Source of the DNA: Hydrotalea sp.
GTDB lineage: Bacteria > Bacteroidota > Bacteroidia > Chitinophagales > Chitinophagaceae
DNA length: 63,741 nucleotides
Reading direction: 5' to 3'
NCBI GenBank assembly: GCA_027364735.1
Contig: DAHXOT010000028.1
Coordinates: 1 to 63,741, forward strand
The notes beneath the pieces were generated by a model that saw only the letters and a list, made by a program, of their open reading frames with translations, made no database searches and was not told the origin of the DNA. Below are positions 9,429 to 19,428 of the stretch, one piece after another; within the stretch, counting starts at the first letter, position 1, and every line of letters begins with the position of its first letter. The position numbers and the translations under genes are program-made.

Positions 9429-9950
9429 ACTATCGTCCCAATTTCCTTTAAATATTCTATTATAATCTGCAAATTTTACTGCAGGATATGACGTGATAAA
9501 ATATTTCAACATCTTCTCCATAGCTGTTATATCCATATAACCCGCAGTAGCAAAGGGCTGTCCGTCGGGCATAATAATTACTGTTGTTGGTAACATCAAG
9601 TTACCATTAGCCACATATACATAAAAATCATGTAGCTGATAGTTATTATTAAAAGCAAACTTTTTGTTGTTCCATTCCAAAGTATCTCTCGATTCGCCAT
9701 TAAACTTAAACCTATAAAAATGCTCTTTCAAATATTGATATACCGAATCGTTTTTATAAGTAGTGGCATCCATTTTATGGCAGTAAACACACCAATTGGT
9801 ATAAATATCTACCAATATCGGCTTCTTTTCTTGTTTAGATAATGCTTGAATTTCTTTCCACGATTGCCATAAATCTTTTTTCTTAGGCACTGTATTAAAA
9901 GAAGTATTGAGCAATAATATTGGGAACACTAACAACAAAACCTTTTGCAT
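9420..9950 (-). CDS. Secreted thioredoxin-fold protein (DUF255/thioredoxin_7-like)
   Basis: The 176-residue protein has an N-terminal signal sequence (hydrophobic to about residue 18). Its thioredoxin-like domain carries the redox motif CVYC (Cys54, Cys57) in YTNWCVYCHKMD. The surrounding text (KPILVDIYTNWCVYC, LPTTVIIMPDGQP) fits periplasmic thioredoxin_7 or DsbD-gamma-like proteins that reduce or exchange disulfides; the cis-proline region LPTTV is present. Its terminator overlaps its own last codons. The partner protein is unknown. Confidence 0.85.
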   Translation of the reverse strand: MQKVLLLVFPILLLNTSFNTVPKKKDLWQSWKEIQALSKQEKKPILVDIYTNWCVYCHKMDATTYKNDSVYQYLKEHFYRFKFNGESRDTLEWNNKKFAFNNNYQLHDFYVYVANGNLMLPTTVIIMPDGQPFATAGYMDITAMEKMLKYFITSYPAVKFADYNRIFKGNWDDSKR

Positions 9951-9982
9951 GCTACATTTGTTTGAAGCAAAAATAACATTCT

Positions 9983-10543
9983 ATGCCAAATAAAGTGGTG
10001 GTAGCAATTACCGGAGCAAGTGGTGCCGTTTATGCAAAGGTTTTATTAGATAAATTGCTACAAATAAAAAGTCAATGGAATGAATTAAGTGTAATAATGA
10101 GTAATAACGCCAAAGATGTTTGGCAAGCCGAATTAGGCAATACGAATTATGCTAATTATGATGTTCAATATTTTGAGAAGAACAATTTCTATGCACCGTT
10201 TGCCTCCGGCTCTGCCAAATATAATATTATGTTGGTAGTGCCTTGTAGTATGGGTACTTTAGGAAGAATTGCAAACGGCATAAGTGATGATGTAATTACC
10301 CGTGCTGCCGATGTTATTTTAAAAGAAAGAAGAAAACTTATTTTAATGGTGAGAGATACACCTTATAATCTTATTCATATAAGAAACATGGAAACAATTA
10401 CATTAGCCGGCGGTATTATTTGTGCTGCAACACCTTCGTTTTATTCTATGCCAACCACTGTGGAAGAAGTTGCTGCAACTGTTGTTGATAGGGTTTTAGA
10501 TTTAGCAGGATTTGATATTACAAGTTTTCGTTGGGGAAAATAA
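9983..10543 (+). CDS. ubiX: Flavin prenyltransferase UbiX
   Basis: The 186-residue enzyme of the UbiX/Pad1 family joins a dimethylallyl group to FMN, making the prenylated flavin cofactor of UbiD-type decarboxylases. The N-terminal FMN-binding loop VVAITGASGAVYAK, the VPCSMGTLGRIANGISDD motif and the RDTPYNLIHIRNM segment match the family, and the length is normal. No ubiD gene is in the window. The gene is divergent from the thioredoxin-like gene (32-base gap) and convergent with clpC across a shared terminator. Confidence 0.95.
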   Translation: MPNKVVVAITGASGAVYAKVLLDKLLQIKSQWNELSVIMSNNAKDVWQAELGNTNYANYDVQYFEKNNFYAPFASGSAKYNIMLVVPCSMGTLGRIANGISDDVITRAADVILKERRKLILMVRDTPYNLIHIRNMETITLAGGIICAATPSFYSMPTTVEEVAATVVDRVLDLAGFDITSFRWGK

Positions 10544-10578
10544 AAAAGCGATGATATTTTCTATCATCGCTCAAAAAA
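10541..10578. terminator. Bidirectional terminator between ubiX and clpC
   Basis: A perfect 10-bp stem (AGCGATGATA / TATCATCGCT) with a 5-base loop has an A-run on the left and a complementary run on the right. It can therefore stop transcription from both convergent genes. Confidence 0.88.
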
Positions 10579-10592
10579 ATTAATTCATAATA

Positions 10593-13136
10593 TTACACAT
10601 TGGCGTCTTCCGTTTCTTTCTTTTTCAGTTCAAATATTAACTTGGCATTTTCTTTATCTAATGCTGCAATTAGTATATCGCCTTCTTTTACATGCATATT
10701 TAAGATCTCTTCAGCAAGAGGATCTTCTAAATATTTTTGAATAGCTCTATGCAACGGTCGGGCTCCAAATTGAACATCATAACCTTTATCGGCAATAAAC
10801 TCTTTAGCTTCTGCAGTTAATTCTAAGCTAAAGCCTAAGTTCGATAATCGTTTTAGAACTCCTTTCATTAAAATATCAATGATATTAAAAATATTTTCTT
10901 TTGTGAGTGAATTGAAAATTACTACATCATCAATTCTATTTAAAAATTCGGGAGAAAATGTACGTTTTAAGGCTTTTTCAATTACTGCTTTATTATTTTC
11001 ATCTTGATTTTGCATTCGGGTAGCAGTAGCAAATCCAACACCATCACCAAATTCCTTTAATTGGCGTACACCAATATTGGAAGTCATAATTATCATCGAA
11101 TTTTTAAAGTCAATTTTTCTTCCCAACCCATCGGTTAATACACCATCATCTAATACTTGTAATAAAATATTATAAATATCGGGATGTGCTTTTTCAATTT
11201 CATCTAAAAGAATTACGGAATAAGGTTTACGGCGTACCTTTTCAGTTAATTGACCACCTTCCTCATACCCAACATATCCGGGAGGTGCACCTATTAAACG
11301 ACTCACGGTAAATTTCTCCATATACTCACTCATATCAATGCGTATCAATGTATCTTCTGAGTCGAACATATATCGGGCCAACGAGCGAGCTAATTCTGTT
11401 TTTCCAACACCTGTAGGCCCTAAGAAAATAAAGGAGCCAATTGGTTTTTTAGGATCTTTTAATCCTACTCTATTACGCTGAATAGCTTTAACCACTTTTT
11501 GTATTGCTTCATCCTGACCAATTACCATGCCCCGCATATCTTCACTCATTCGGCGAAGCTTTTCAGTTTCTGCTTGCACCATTCGTTTAACAGGAATGCC
11601 TGTCATCATGCTTACAACTTCTGCAATATGTTCATCGCTTATCGGATATCTTTTGTGTTTGCTTTCTTCTTCCCAAGCGTTTTTGGCTTTTTCTAATTCT
11701 TCGCCCAACCGCTTCTCTTTATCACGTAGTGCAGCAGCTTCTTCAAATCGCTGACTTTTTACTACTTTATTTTTTTCGTTTTTAACTTCTTCAATTTGTT
11801 TTTCTAGTTCTACAATTTCCTGAGGTACATTAATATTTTTCAGGTGTACTCTTGCTCCCACTTCATCTAAAACATCAATAGCTTTGTCGGGTAACAGTCT
11901 ATCAGTCATGTACCTATCACTTAGTTTTACGCAAGCATGAATAGCTTCATCACTGTATTCTACACTATGGTAATCTTCGTATTTGCTTTTAATATTATTT
12001 AGTATTTGAATGGTTTCGTCAACACTTGGTTGCTCAATCAATACTTTTTGAAAACGGCGATCTAATGCCCCATCTTTTTCAATATATTGACGGTATTCGT
12101 CTAACGTAGAAGCACCAATGCATTGCAATTCTCCCCTTGCCAAAGCCGGTTTAAAAATATTACTTGCATCTAATGAGCCGCTTGCTCCACCGGCACCAAC
12201 AATAGTATGTATTTCATCAATAAATAAAATAACATCTCTATTTTTTTCCAACTCATTCATAATGGCTTTCATTCGCTCTTCAAATTGACCACGATATTTG
12301 GTACCTGCAACCAATGCAGCCAAATCGAGGCTAATTACTCTTTTATCAAACAAAACCCTACTTACTTTGCGTTGAACAATACGTAAAGCCAAACCTTCTA
12401 CAATGGCAGTTTTACCCACGCCAGGTTCCCCTATTAATATGGGATTATTTTTCTTTCTGCGAGAAAGAATTTGAGATACACGTTCAATCTCCGATTCTCG
12501 GCCAACAATAGGATCTAACGCATTGGTTTCGGCCAATTTTGTAATATCTCTTCCAAAATTATCTAATACAGGAGTTTTGCTTTTAGCACTTGCTGCAGGT
12601 TTTGAGGATTTTGATTGCTGAAAACCACGTTGCTTTTCTTCATCAAATTCTTCTTCTCCTTCATCACTAAATTCGTTTTTAGGTGCCGGCGGATTATTAG
12701 TGCTTACCATTCCTAATTCATTTCTAAAAATATCATAATCAATATCAAATTGATTTAAAATTTGGGTAGCAATATTTTCTTTATTTTTTAAAATACTTAA
12801 TAACAAATGTTCTGTTTCTACTAAAGGACTTTTTAATGCTTTAGCTTCTAAAACAGTTACACGAATTACTTTTTCGGCTTGCTTAGTTAATGGCAAACTG
12901 TTAATATTAGCAATATTTTTACCTGTTTTATCTTTTACTGCCAATTCTATTTCTTTTCGTAATTCAAGTATATCTACATTAAGCTGTTTTAAAACTTTAA
13001 TAGCTACATTATCGGCATCACGAATTAACCCTAATAACAAATGTTCTGTTCCTATAAAATCATTTCCTAAACGAAGTGCTTCTTCACGACTATAAGAGAT
13101 GATTTCTTTTACTTGTGCTGAAAAATTATTATCCAT
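10593..13136 (-). CDS. clpC: ATP-dependent Clp protease ATP-binding subunit ClpC
   Basis: The 847-residue Hsp100 unfoldase feeds substrates to ClpP. The domains in order are: two Clp_N repeats (1-140), an acidic/Lys-rich linker, AAA-1 with Walker [10 protein letters not shown] near 235, a UVR coiled segment ([15 protein letters not shown], about 455-470) that marks ClpC rather than ClpB, and AAA-2 with GPTGVGKTE near 572 followed by a ClpP-type loop VGF. The length is normal for Bacteroidota ClpC. It is a single-gene unit; the next gene upstream is divergent. No CtsR-type operator was recognised. Confidence 0.96.
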   Translation of the reverse strand: MDNNFSAQVKEIISYSREEALRLGNDFIGTEHLLLGLIRDADNVAIKVLKQLNVDILELRKEIELAVKDKTGKNIANINSLPLTKQAEKVIRVTVLEAKALKSPLVETEHLLLSILKNKENIATQILNQFDIDYDIFRNELGMVSTNNPPAPKNEFSDEGEEEFDEEKQRGFQQSKSSKPAASAKSKTPVLDNFGRDITKLAETNALDPIVGRESEIERVSQILSRRKKNNPILIGEPGVGKTAIVEGLALRIVQRKVSRVLFDKRVISLDLAALVAGTKYRGQFEERMKAIMNELEKNRDVILFIDEIHTIVGAGGASGSLDASNIFKPALARGELQCIGASTLDEYRQYIEKDGALDRRFQKVLIEQPSVDETIQILNNIKSKYEDYHSVEYSDEAIHACVKLSDRYMTDRLLPDKAIDVLDEVGARVHLKNINVPQEIVELEKQIEEVKNEKNKVVKSQRFEEAAALRDKEKRLGEELEKAKNAWEEESKHKRYPISDEHIAEVVSMMTGIPVKRMVQAETEKLRRMSEDMRGMVIGQDEAIQKVVKAIQRNRVGLKDPKKPIGSFIFLGPTGVGKTELARSLARYMFDSEDTLIRIDMSEYMEKFTVSRLIGAPPGYVGYEEGGQLTEKVRRKPYSVILLDEIEKAHPDIYNILLQVLDDGVLTDGLGRKIDFKNSMIIMTSNIGVRQLKEFGDGVGFATATRMQNQDENNKAVIEKALKRTFSPEFLNRIDDVVIFNSLTKENIFNIIDILMKGVLKRLSNLGFSLELTAEAKEFIADKGYDVQFGARPLHRAIQKYLEDPLAEEILNMHVKEGDILIAALDKENAKLIFELKKKETEDANV

Positions 13137-13221
13137 ACTATTTGGATTTATACAATTATAACAAATATTTTTGACCTTTATTATCTTTCATTTATTCACA
13201 ACTGTTAACGAAAGTAAAACT

Positions 13222-13620
13222 ATGTTGGTCAAAATTGATACCAAGGAAAAATTTACTGTTTTATTACTACAGGATTCTATCATTTATGACAATATGGCTG
13301 CAGAATTAGCTGCTACCTGTAAAGAATATTTAACGGCTACTGTTAAAAATATTATTTTAAATTTTAAAAATGTATCTGAAGTAGACGATAATGCTGCCAA
13401 AACCATTGCCGAGTTACAACAATTTTTTTACGAAAAAAATACCTCACTTGTTATTTGCGAATTACAATTAGCAGTAGAGAATAATTTTGAAAAGCTGGAT
13501 CTTTTAGAATTAATGAATATTACTCCGTCGGAAAGTGAAGCATGGGATATTGTTCAAATGGAAGAAATAGAAAGAGAATTATTGGATAATGATGATTTTA
13601 ACTTTTCTACTAACAGTTAA
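13222..13620 (+). CDS. STAS-like domain protein (possible anti-anti-sigma or regulatory protein)
   Basis: With the ATG at 13222 the protein has 132 residues. An in-frame codon at 13171 would add 17 poorly fitting residues. The pattern of short strands and helices (KFTVLLLQDSIIYDN, NIILNFKNVSEVDDNAAKTIAELQQFF) resembles STAS domains of SpoIIAA-type proteins, including a Val-Asp-Asp stretch where the regulatory serine normally sits. Here that site reads VDDNA, so classical serine phosphorylation is not obvious. The C-terminus is very acidic. It lies upstream of RNase Z on the same strand. The family call is moderate. Confidence 0.7.
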   Translation: MLVKIDTKEKFTVLLLQDSIIYDNMAAELAATCKEYLTATVKNIILNFKNVSEVDDNAAKTIAELQQFFYEKNTSLVICELQLAVENNFEKLDLLELMNITPSESEAWDIVQMEEIERELLDNDDFNFSTNS

Positions 13621-13706
13621 ATATTATTACAATTAAGCATTAAGATGTTTAATTGCATATAATAAAACGAACTATAAATGAGTTTATACCACATATAACT
13701 ACTATT

Positions 13707-14612
13707 ATGTTTGGAGTTACTATTTTAGGAAATAATTCTGCTCTTCCGGCTTATGACAGGCATCCCACTGCGCAAGTAATTACCCTACACGATAATATTT
13801 TTTTGATAGATTGCGGAGAAGGTACTCAAATGCAAATGAGTAAATATAAAATCAGGAGAAGTAAAATCAATCATATTTTTATTTCGCACTTACATGGCGA
13901 TCATTATTTTGGTTTAGTAGGCTTAATTACCAGTATGGGCTTACTGGGAAGAGAAGCAGATTTGCATGTATATGCACCTGGCCTTTTAAAAGAAATATTA
14001 GACCTTCAATTTAAAGCTGCTGCTACCAAATTACCATTTTCACTGCAATTTCATACGTTAGAAAAAGAAGGAATATTAATTGACAGTAAAAGATTTACCG
14101 TTGAATGTTTTAGCACACAACACCGCATTGAATGCTGGGGATTTATTTTTAGAGAAAAAAAACATTTACGCAAAATTTGGAAAGAGAAAGTAATTGAATA
14201 TAATATTCCCGCAGCTTATTATACCAATTTAAAAAATGGTGATGATTATATTTTGAAAGATGGTACTGTTATTAAGAATGATTGGGTTACCATTTCGAAT
14301 AGTAACCCACGCAGCTATGCTTTTGGTGCCGATACACTTTACGATGAACTATTAGCCGAAAAGGTTAAAAACGTATCGATGCTGTACCATGAAACTACTT
14401 ATTTAAAAGATATGAATGATAAAGCCGATGCTCGCTTTCATAGCACTACCGAACAAGCTGCACAAATTGCCCATAAAGCCAATGTAAAAAAATTGTTGAT
14501 TGGGCATTTTAGTAGTAAATATGAGTTTATTGACGAATTTTTAAATGAAACAAAAGCTATTTTCGAAAATTCCGACTCGGCAATTGAAGGTGTAACTTAT
14601 AGAATATCTTAA
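13707..14612 (+). CDS. rnz: Ribonuclease Z
   Basis: With the start at the ATG at 13707 the enzyme has 301 residues and begins MFGVTILGNNSALPA, as usual for the family; an upstream TTG at 13653 would add 18 unrelated residues. It is a metallo-beta-lactamase-fold endonuclease that matures tRNA 3' ends. The zinc motif is HLHGDH at residue 61 onward. Further family signatures are GTQMQMSKYKI and the C-terminal AHKANVKKLLIGHFSSKY. It follows the STAS-like gene by 86 bases. Confidence 0.95.
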   Translation: MFGVTILGNNSALPAYDRHPTAQVITLHDNIFLIDCGEGTQMQMSKYKIRRSKINHIFISHLHGDHYFGLVGLITSMGLLGREADLHVYAPGLLKEILDLQFKAAATKLPFSLQFHTLEKEGILIDSKRFTVECFSTQHRIECWGFIFREKKHLRKIWKEKVIEYNIPAAYYTNLKNGDDYILKDGTVIKNDWVTISNSNPRSYAFGADTLYDELLAEKVKNVSMLYHETTYLKDMNDKADARFHSTTEQAAQIAHKANVKKLLIGHFSSKYEFIDEFLNETKAIFENSDSAIEGVTYRIS

Positions 14613-14633
14613 ATTGGGTTTATTAATTCAAAT

Positions 14634-14746
14634 AGATTTCTCACTTCGTTCGAAAGGACGCTTTGCTTCGTTCGAAATGACGTTATTCGTCTTTTCAAGG
14701 TCGGGCTTCAACTCGTCTTTTCGAGGTTGGCACAACCGAGAAATCT
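14634..14746. repeat. Palindromic intergenic repeat, copy A
   Basis: The element is bounded by a perfect 9-bp inverted repeat, AGATTTCTC at 14634-14642 and GAGAAATCT at 14738-14746. It contains internal copies of CTTCGTTCGAAA and TCGTCTTTTC. It is nearly identical to copy B, 35 bases further on, and related to copy C near 50.9 kb. The element lies between the rnz and esterase genes. It looks like a dispersed REP/MITE-like element that can fold into a long hairpin. Confidence 0.85.
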
Positions 14747-14781
14747 GTTTGAAATAAATGTTGTAAGGTTTCTTGTTGTGC

Positions 14782-14868
14782 AGATTTCTCACTTCGTTCG
14801 AAAGGACGCTTTGCTTCGTTCGAAAGTACGTTATTCGTCTTTTCGAGTGAGGAACAACCGAGAAATCT
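14782..14868. repeat. Palindromic intergenic repeat, copy B
   Basis: This is the second tandem copy of the element, again with AGATTTCTC (14782-14790) and GAGAAATCT (14860-14868) ends. Its first 50 bases are almost identical to copy A. It lacks about 26 bases of the middle of copy A around the GGTCGGGCTTCAACTCGTC segment. Confidence 0.85.
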
Positions 14869-14898
14869 GTCGGATATTTATTTACTTAGAACTTACGA

Positions 14899-16044
14899 TT
14901 AAGGCATAACACTCATTAACCATGTATAAAACGATGGAAATTCTTCTCGCCAATATTTTTCATTGTGTTTTCCTAAAGGATTAATTACTCTCCTCATTTT
15001 ATAATTGGCTTTGTGCTGAATAATATCGGCCATTTTATTCATATCACTTACCATTGTTGCACTTTCATATCCACCGGCATAAAAATAAAATGCAGGAGAT
15101 GCTGCTGATTCAGTTGTAGTAAATTTTTCAACATCAATAAATAACTGAGGCACTATCCAAAAAGCAGGAGAAAAAATTCCTGCACCGCCAAACACATCCG
15201 GATATTGAATTACAGCATATAAACTTATTAAAGCTCCCATACTGCTTCCTGCAATAAAGGTATAAGCAGCACTTTTTTTAGTTCTAAATTTTGAATCTAT
15301 AAAAGGTTTTAAATTTTTTACAATAAAGTCAACATATTGTTTTCCTTCTCCTTTTCCAAATTGATTATTATCGTACGGATTATATTCCGTCATTCTTTTA
15401 TTTCCTCCATTATCAATGCCTATTACTATACAATCTTTACCAATATTTTTTTGTAAAGTATCTAAACATTCATCTACACCCCACTCGCCAAAAGCCGCTG
15501 TTTGCTCGTTAAACAAATTTTGTCCATCATTCATATACAATACCGGATAATTAACAGAACTACTTGCATAAGATTTTGGCAAATACACCCATACTCTTCT
15601 GGTACGCTGTAATTGTGGAATATAAAATGCTGTATCAACAATTTTCACATTCGGACTGGCCGTATACCTTTTTGGTTTTTGCGGATAATCATCTTTCCAA
15701 CCTTCAATTTTGCACTCTTTAGATATATCCTCAGTAACTTCTATTAATCTATCATCAATATTTTTTCCATCGGCAGCACATTCTACTTTATCAAAACTAC
15801 CACGCGTAAATTTAAATGCATAATTACCTGCAGCAACATCTTTAATAACAACTGCTTTTACATTTGCTCCAAAATCTTTTAATTTATATTTTTCATCTTT
15901 CGGATTCCAATTATTAAAATTACCTGCAACATATATTGCATCATTACTTTTAGTGGCCACATTTGTTACTACTAATCGAAGAGTATATTGTGCATTTATT
16001 ACCGATATACCTAAAAGCAGAAAAAAGAAAAATATTTTTTTCAT
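14899..16044 (-). CDS. Secreted esterase with N-terminal glycogen/starch-binding-like domain
   Basis: The 381-residue protein has a signal peptide (MKKIFFFFLLLGISVINAQ). An immunoglobulin-like domain at about 20-105 follows, with the AMPK/CBM48-type signature VYVAGNFNNWNP-like (IYVAGNFNNWNPKDE), and then an Esterase D/Fes-type alpha/beta-hydrolase (about 115-381). The nucleophile is in GSSMGALISLY (Ser near 265) and a C-terminal His is in GKHNEKYWREEFPSFYTWL. Homologous proteins hydrolyse siderophore, feruloyl or acetyl esters; the substrate here is unknown. The carbohydrate-binding module hints at a polysaccharide-linked ester. Confidence 0.87.
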   Translation of the reverse strand: MKKIFFFFLLLGISVINAQYTLRLVVTNVATKSNDAIYVAGNFNNWNPKDEKYKLKDFGANVKAVVIKDVAAGNYAFKFTRGSFDKVECAADGKNIDDRLIEVTEDISKECKIEGWKDDYPQKPKRYTASPNVKIVDTAFYIPQLQRTRRVWVYLPKSYASSSVNYPVLYMNDGQNLFNEQTAAFGEWGVDECLDTLQKNIGKDCIVIGIDNGGNKRMTEYNPYDNNQFGKGEGKQYVDFIVKNLKPFIDSKFRTKKSAAYTFIAGSSMGALISLYAVIQYPDVFGGAGIFSPAFWIVPQLFIDVEKFTTTESAASPAFYFYAGGYESATMVSDMNKMADIIQHKANYKMRRVINPLGKHNEKYWREEFPSFYTWLMSVMP

Positions 16045-16070
16045 GCAATAAAATTACAAATTGATGCAAT

Positions 16071-16096
16071 AAAAAAGCCACGTTAAACGTGGCCTT
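16071..16096 (-). terminator. Terminator region between lolA-like and esterase genes
   Basis: The inverted repeat GCCACGTT / AACGTGGC (16077-16093) is followed on the minus strand by a run of six Ts. It lies directly downstream of the LolA-like gene and upstream of the esterase gene, both on the minus strand. Confidence 0.8.
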
Positions 16097-16114
16097 CAGC
16101 TTTAAGTAATTTTT

Positions 16115-16744
16115 TTAATCTAAAATTTCAACATCTTTTGGATATTTTGATTTATTAAAGATGAATATTTTATCGGAGATAGTAGCGTTAGTATTTAAAT
16201 TGTTTAAACTAAATTCAATAACATTATTGCTTTTATCTATAATTTTTGCTTTAGTAATCATGCTTTTAACTTTATCAATAAATAGATTTACTTGTTGAAA
16301 GTTTTTCTTTTTATCGTTAGGTATTAATTCTACTTCATTAAATTTTCCGGAAGATGCGATTAGTTTGTAGGTAAAATCTTTGTCGTAAAAATTAGTTAAG
16401 AGATTTTGTGGACTTAGTGTTTGGCTACTTTCGTCTACCGAAGCCACAGTGATTGTTTTACTACCATCATAATTGTATGTTTTAGAACCATCACAAATAA
16501 TTTCTGTTTTTCCTTGCTTCAAATAATATTTCGACCCTTTTATAAAAATTGTTCCGGTTTTGGTACCGTTAGCCTTTCCTTTATTGGTAACAGATTGAAT
16601 GGTAAAAGCAGCTGAAATACCTTTAAAGGTTTTTACTTTTTCGCTAACAGCATCTAACACTTTTTTAGCTTTAGGATCGTTTTGAGCAAAAGAGCTATAC
16701 GTTATGGCAATGGTAGCCACTAAAAAACAAAGCATTTTTTTCAT
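16115..16744 (-). CDS. lolA: Outer-membrane lipoprotein carrier protein LolA-like
   Basis: The 209-residue periplasmic protein has a signal peptide (MKKMLCFLVATIAITYSSFAQ). A LolA fold follows, with the typical N-terminal KVLDAVSEKVKTFKGISAAFTIQ helix and strand, the repeated GTIFIKGSKYYLKQGKTEIICDGSKTYNYD strands, and the C-terminal VNLFIDK and ISDKIFIFNKSKYPKDVEI. LolA shuttles lipoproteins across the periplasm. It is encoded 80 bases downstream of ftsK on the same strand, a neighbourhood I know from other Bacteroidota. Confidence 0.9.
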   Translation of the reverse strand: MKKMLCFLVATIAITYSSFAQNDPKAKKVLDAVSEKVKTFKGISAAFTIQSVTNKGKANGTKTGTIFIKGSKYYLKQGKTEIICDGSKTYNYDGSKTITVASVDESSQTLSPQNLLTNFYDKDFTYKLIASSGKFNEVELIPNDKKKNFQQVNLFIDKVKSMITKAKIIDKSNNVIEFSLNNLNTNATISDKIFIFNKSKYPKDVEILD

Positions 16745-16824
16745 CTAAATCATTTATGGGCCGCAAATATAATACTTCGAGAGAACAGTAGCTTAGTTAA
16801 TAATAGTTTAAGTTTATAACCCAT

Positions 16825-19428
16825 TTAACCCATAGACTGTAAATAGTTTTCTAATTCAACATCGGTTTTAAAACGCACTTCACGTGCTTTACTTCCTAAA
16901 TTAGGCCCTACAATACCTGCTGCTTCTAATTGATCCATTAATCGGCCGGCACGGTTATATCCTAATTTCATTCTTCGCTGAATTAAAGAAGTGCTTCCCA
17001 CCTGATTTTGCACAATTAATCTGGCAGCATCGGCAAACAAAGGATCCCTATCATTCACATCTATTTCCCTGCCATCCATATCTTTTTCATCAATATATTC
17101 GGGTAACAAAAATGCTTGAGGATATCCACGTTGATCTCCAATGAATTTACAAACATTTTCAACTTCGGGCGTATCAACAAACGCACATTGCAAGCGAACA
17201 ATTTCTCCATTATAGCTAATTAACATATCGCCTTTGCCAATTAATTGTTCGGCACCCCCTGCATCGAGAATAGTTCGGCTATCAATTTTTGAAGAAACTT
17301 TAAATGCAATACGTGCAGGAAAATTGGCTTTAATTGTTCCGGTAATAATATTTACCGATGGCCTTTGTGTAGCAATAATTAAGTGAATACCAACAGCACG
17401 AGCCAATTGTGCCAATCGAGCAATGGGCATTTCAACTTCTTTCCCTGCCGTCATAATTAAATCGGCAAATTCATCTACTACCAACACAATAAATGGTAAA
17501 TATTGATGCCCTTTTTCGGGATTTAGTTTTCTATTGGTAAATTTTTCGTTGTATTCTTTTATGTTTCTGCAATGCGCTTCTTTCAATAAATCATACCGAT
17601 TATCCATTTCAATACACAAAGCATTTAAAGTATTAATTACTTTTTTTGTATCGGTAATAATTGCCTCATCTTCCCCTGGTAATTTTGCTAAAAAATGTTT
17701 TTCAATTACTCTGTACAAACTAAGTTCTACCTTTTTCGGATCAACTAATACAAACTTTAATTGTGATGGATGTTTTTTATACAATAACGAAACCAAAACT
17801 GTATTAATACCTACCGATTTACCTTGTCCCGTTGCACCTGCCATTAATAAGTGAGGCATACTTGCCAAATCAACAATAAAGTTTTCATTATCAATTTTTT
17901 TACCAATTGCAATGGGTAAAGAAAAATTATTATTAATGAATTTATCGCTGGCCAGCAAGGTTTTCATACTTACTACCGTCTTACGGATGTTGGGTACTTC
18001 TATACCAATGGTTCCTTTACCGGGAATGGGTGCAATAATTCTAATGCCGAGGGCTGCAAGACTTAAAGCAATATCATCTTCAAGATTTTTAATACGACTA
18101 ATACGAACTCCGGGAGCCGGAACTATTTCGTACAATGTAACTGTAGGACCAATGGTTGCGGCAATCCGTTGAATGGAAATATCGTAATTTTTTAAAGTGG
18201 CAATTATTTGGTTTTTATGTGTTTCTAACTCGGTAGGATCATGTACAATTTTTTCGCTTCCATGAGATTCTAATAAATCTAATGTGGGATACTGATAGCT
18301 GCTTAAATCTAAAGTAGCATCATATTTCTCTGCAACAATCGCTTTATTGGTGGTAATAATTTTTTTCTCTTCAATAGAATCATTTATTTCCAATTGCATA
18401 TCATCATCGCTTTCGCTATCATCTTCATAAATTTCCTTTACAGCTTCATGTTCTTTTTCAATAAATTCATTTTCGGTAATTACTTGCAATTCTTTTTCAT
18501 TTACATCTAATGGCAATTGGCTAATATCTTCCAATTCTTGTTTCGATAAATTGTCTTTTTCACTGATACTAAATTCGGTTAATGGATTGGCAGTTTCCTG
18601 AATTTCATTTACCGAAAGTACTATTGACTTATTATCATCGTTCTTCAATTTATTATTACTAAGTGGCTGTTCTACCTCATCGTGAATAAAAAGCTTTCCA
18701 CCTTCTTCATTTTCTTGCATATTCCATTCGCCATATACAGGCTGTTCATCTGCAGCTTTTATAAATTCTTTTTCATCTTCTGCTTTTGCAATAATTGTTT
18801 TAGGCTTCTTTTCAGGCCAAGTAAACTTTGGGTTAAATCGCCAAACCAAATAACTTACAACAGCTATCAGTAACAAAGCAGCCGTACCAAAATTACCTAT
18901 CCATTTAACAAACCAACTATTCAGCAATTCGCCTACTGCACCACCCCAACTAAATTCGTTTCCTTTTGTGGAAAAGGCGGCAGTCATGCTTATTACAAGT
19001 AATCCGGCAATAACGTAGCGTATATTTCTTACTACCGAAAAAACTTTCTTTTCAAACAATAAATTAATGCCTACCACAAAAAAAAGTGTACAAAATAAAT
19101 ACGATGCAATTCCAAAACCATTATAAATAAAAACATGCGCAACGTATGCACCCAATACACCTAATAAATTATTTACTCTAACATCATCGGTTGAAAATAT
19201 TTTAATACCGAATTGATGTACTTTATCTTGATCTTCTTGCCAGGTAAATAAATACGATGTAAAAGCAACAAACAAAAACAGCGATAACAATAAACTTATT
19301 ACCCCCATAATTTTGGTGGTACGCTCGTCTTTTACAACTTCCGTAACAGAAACTTGCTCCACTTTATCCTCCGACAATTTATCGGGATTGGGAGGTGGTG
19401 GCGTTTTTTGTTTTAAACGGTTTGCCAT
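16825..19428 (-). CDS. ftsK: DNA translocase FtsK/SpoIIIE
   Basis: The 867-residue septal DNA pump moves chromosome ends apart at division. The N-terminus has about four membrane helices (38-200), then a long acidic linker (about 205-390). The motor follows, with Walker A in AGATGQGKSVGINT and Walker B in PFIVLVVDEFADL. A C-terminal winged-helix gamma domain (about 800-860: VGSTSLIQRRMKLGYNRAGRLMDQLE) recognises KOPS-like sites. The length is standard. The gene adjoins the restriction-modification island at its 5' side and lolA at its 3' side. Confidence 0.97.
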   Translation of the reverse strand: MANRLKQKTPPPPNPDKLSEDKVEQVSVTEVVKDERTTKIMGVISLLLSLFLFVAFTSYLFTWQEDQDKVHQFGIKIFSTDDVRVNNLLGVLGAYVAHVFIYNGFGIASYLFCTLFFVVGINLLFEKKVFSVVRNIRYVIAGLLVISMTAAFSTKGNEFSWGGAVGELLNSWFVKWIGNFGTAALLLIAVVSYLVWRFNPKFTWPEKKPKTIIAKAEDEKEFIKAADEQPVYGEWNMQENEEGGKLFIHDEVEQPLSNNKLKNDDNKSIVLSVNEIQETANPLTEFSISEKDNLSKQELEDISQLPLDVNEKELQVITENEFIEKEHEAVKEIYEDDSESDDDMQLEINDSIEEKKIITTNKAIVAEKYDATLDLSSYQYPTLDLLESHGSEKIVHDPTELETHKNQIIATLKNYDISIQRIAATIGPTVTLYEIVPAPGVRISRIKNLEDDIALSLAALGIRIIAPIPGKGTIGIEVPNIRKTVVSMKTLLASDKFINNNFSLPIAIGKKIDNENFIVDLASMPHLLMAGATGQGKSVGINTVLVSLLYKKHPSQLKFVLVDPKKVELSLYRVIEKHFLAKLPGEDEAIITDTKKVINTLNALCIEMDNRYDLLKEAHCRNIKEYNEKFTNRKLNPEKGHQYLPFIVLVVDEFADLIMTAGKEVEMPIARLAQLARAVGIHLIIATQRPSVNIITGTIKANFPARIAFKVSSKIDSRTILDAGGAEQLIGKGDMLISYNGEIVRLQCAFVDTPEVENVCKFIGDQRGYPQAFLLPEYIDEKDMDGREIDVNDRDPLFADAARLIVQNQVGSTSLIQRRMKLGYNRAGRLMDQLEAAGIVGPNLGSKAREVRFKTDVELENYLQSMG

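Noticed and set aside
10593-13136. Several plus-strand ORFs within clpC (e.g. 11499-11754)
   Set aside because: They are antisense shadows of a well conserved gene and have Cys/His/Ser-rich nonsense sequences.
13653-13706. TTG start adding 18 residues to RNase Z
   Set aside because: RNase Z proteins start at the MFGVTILG-type strand; the ATG at 13707 fits.
14727-14909. 60-codon ORF on the plus strand
   Set aside because: It lies wholly in the two palindromic repeats; its protein (RNLFEINVVRF, ISHFVRKDALLRSK) is only the translated repeat.
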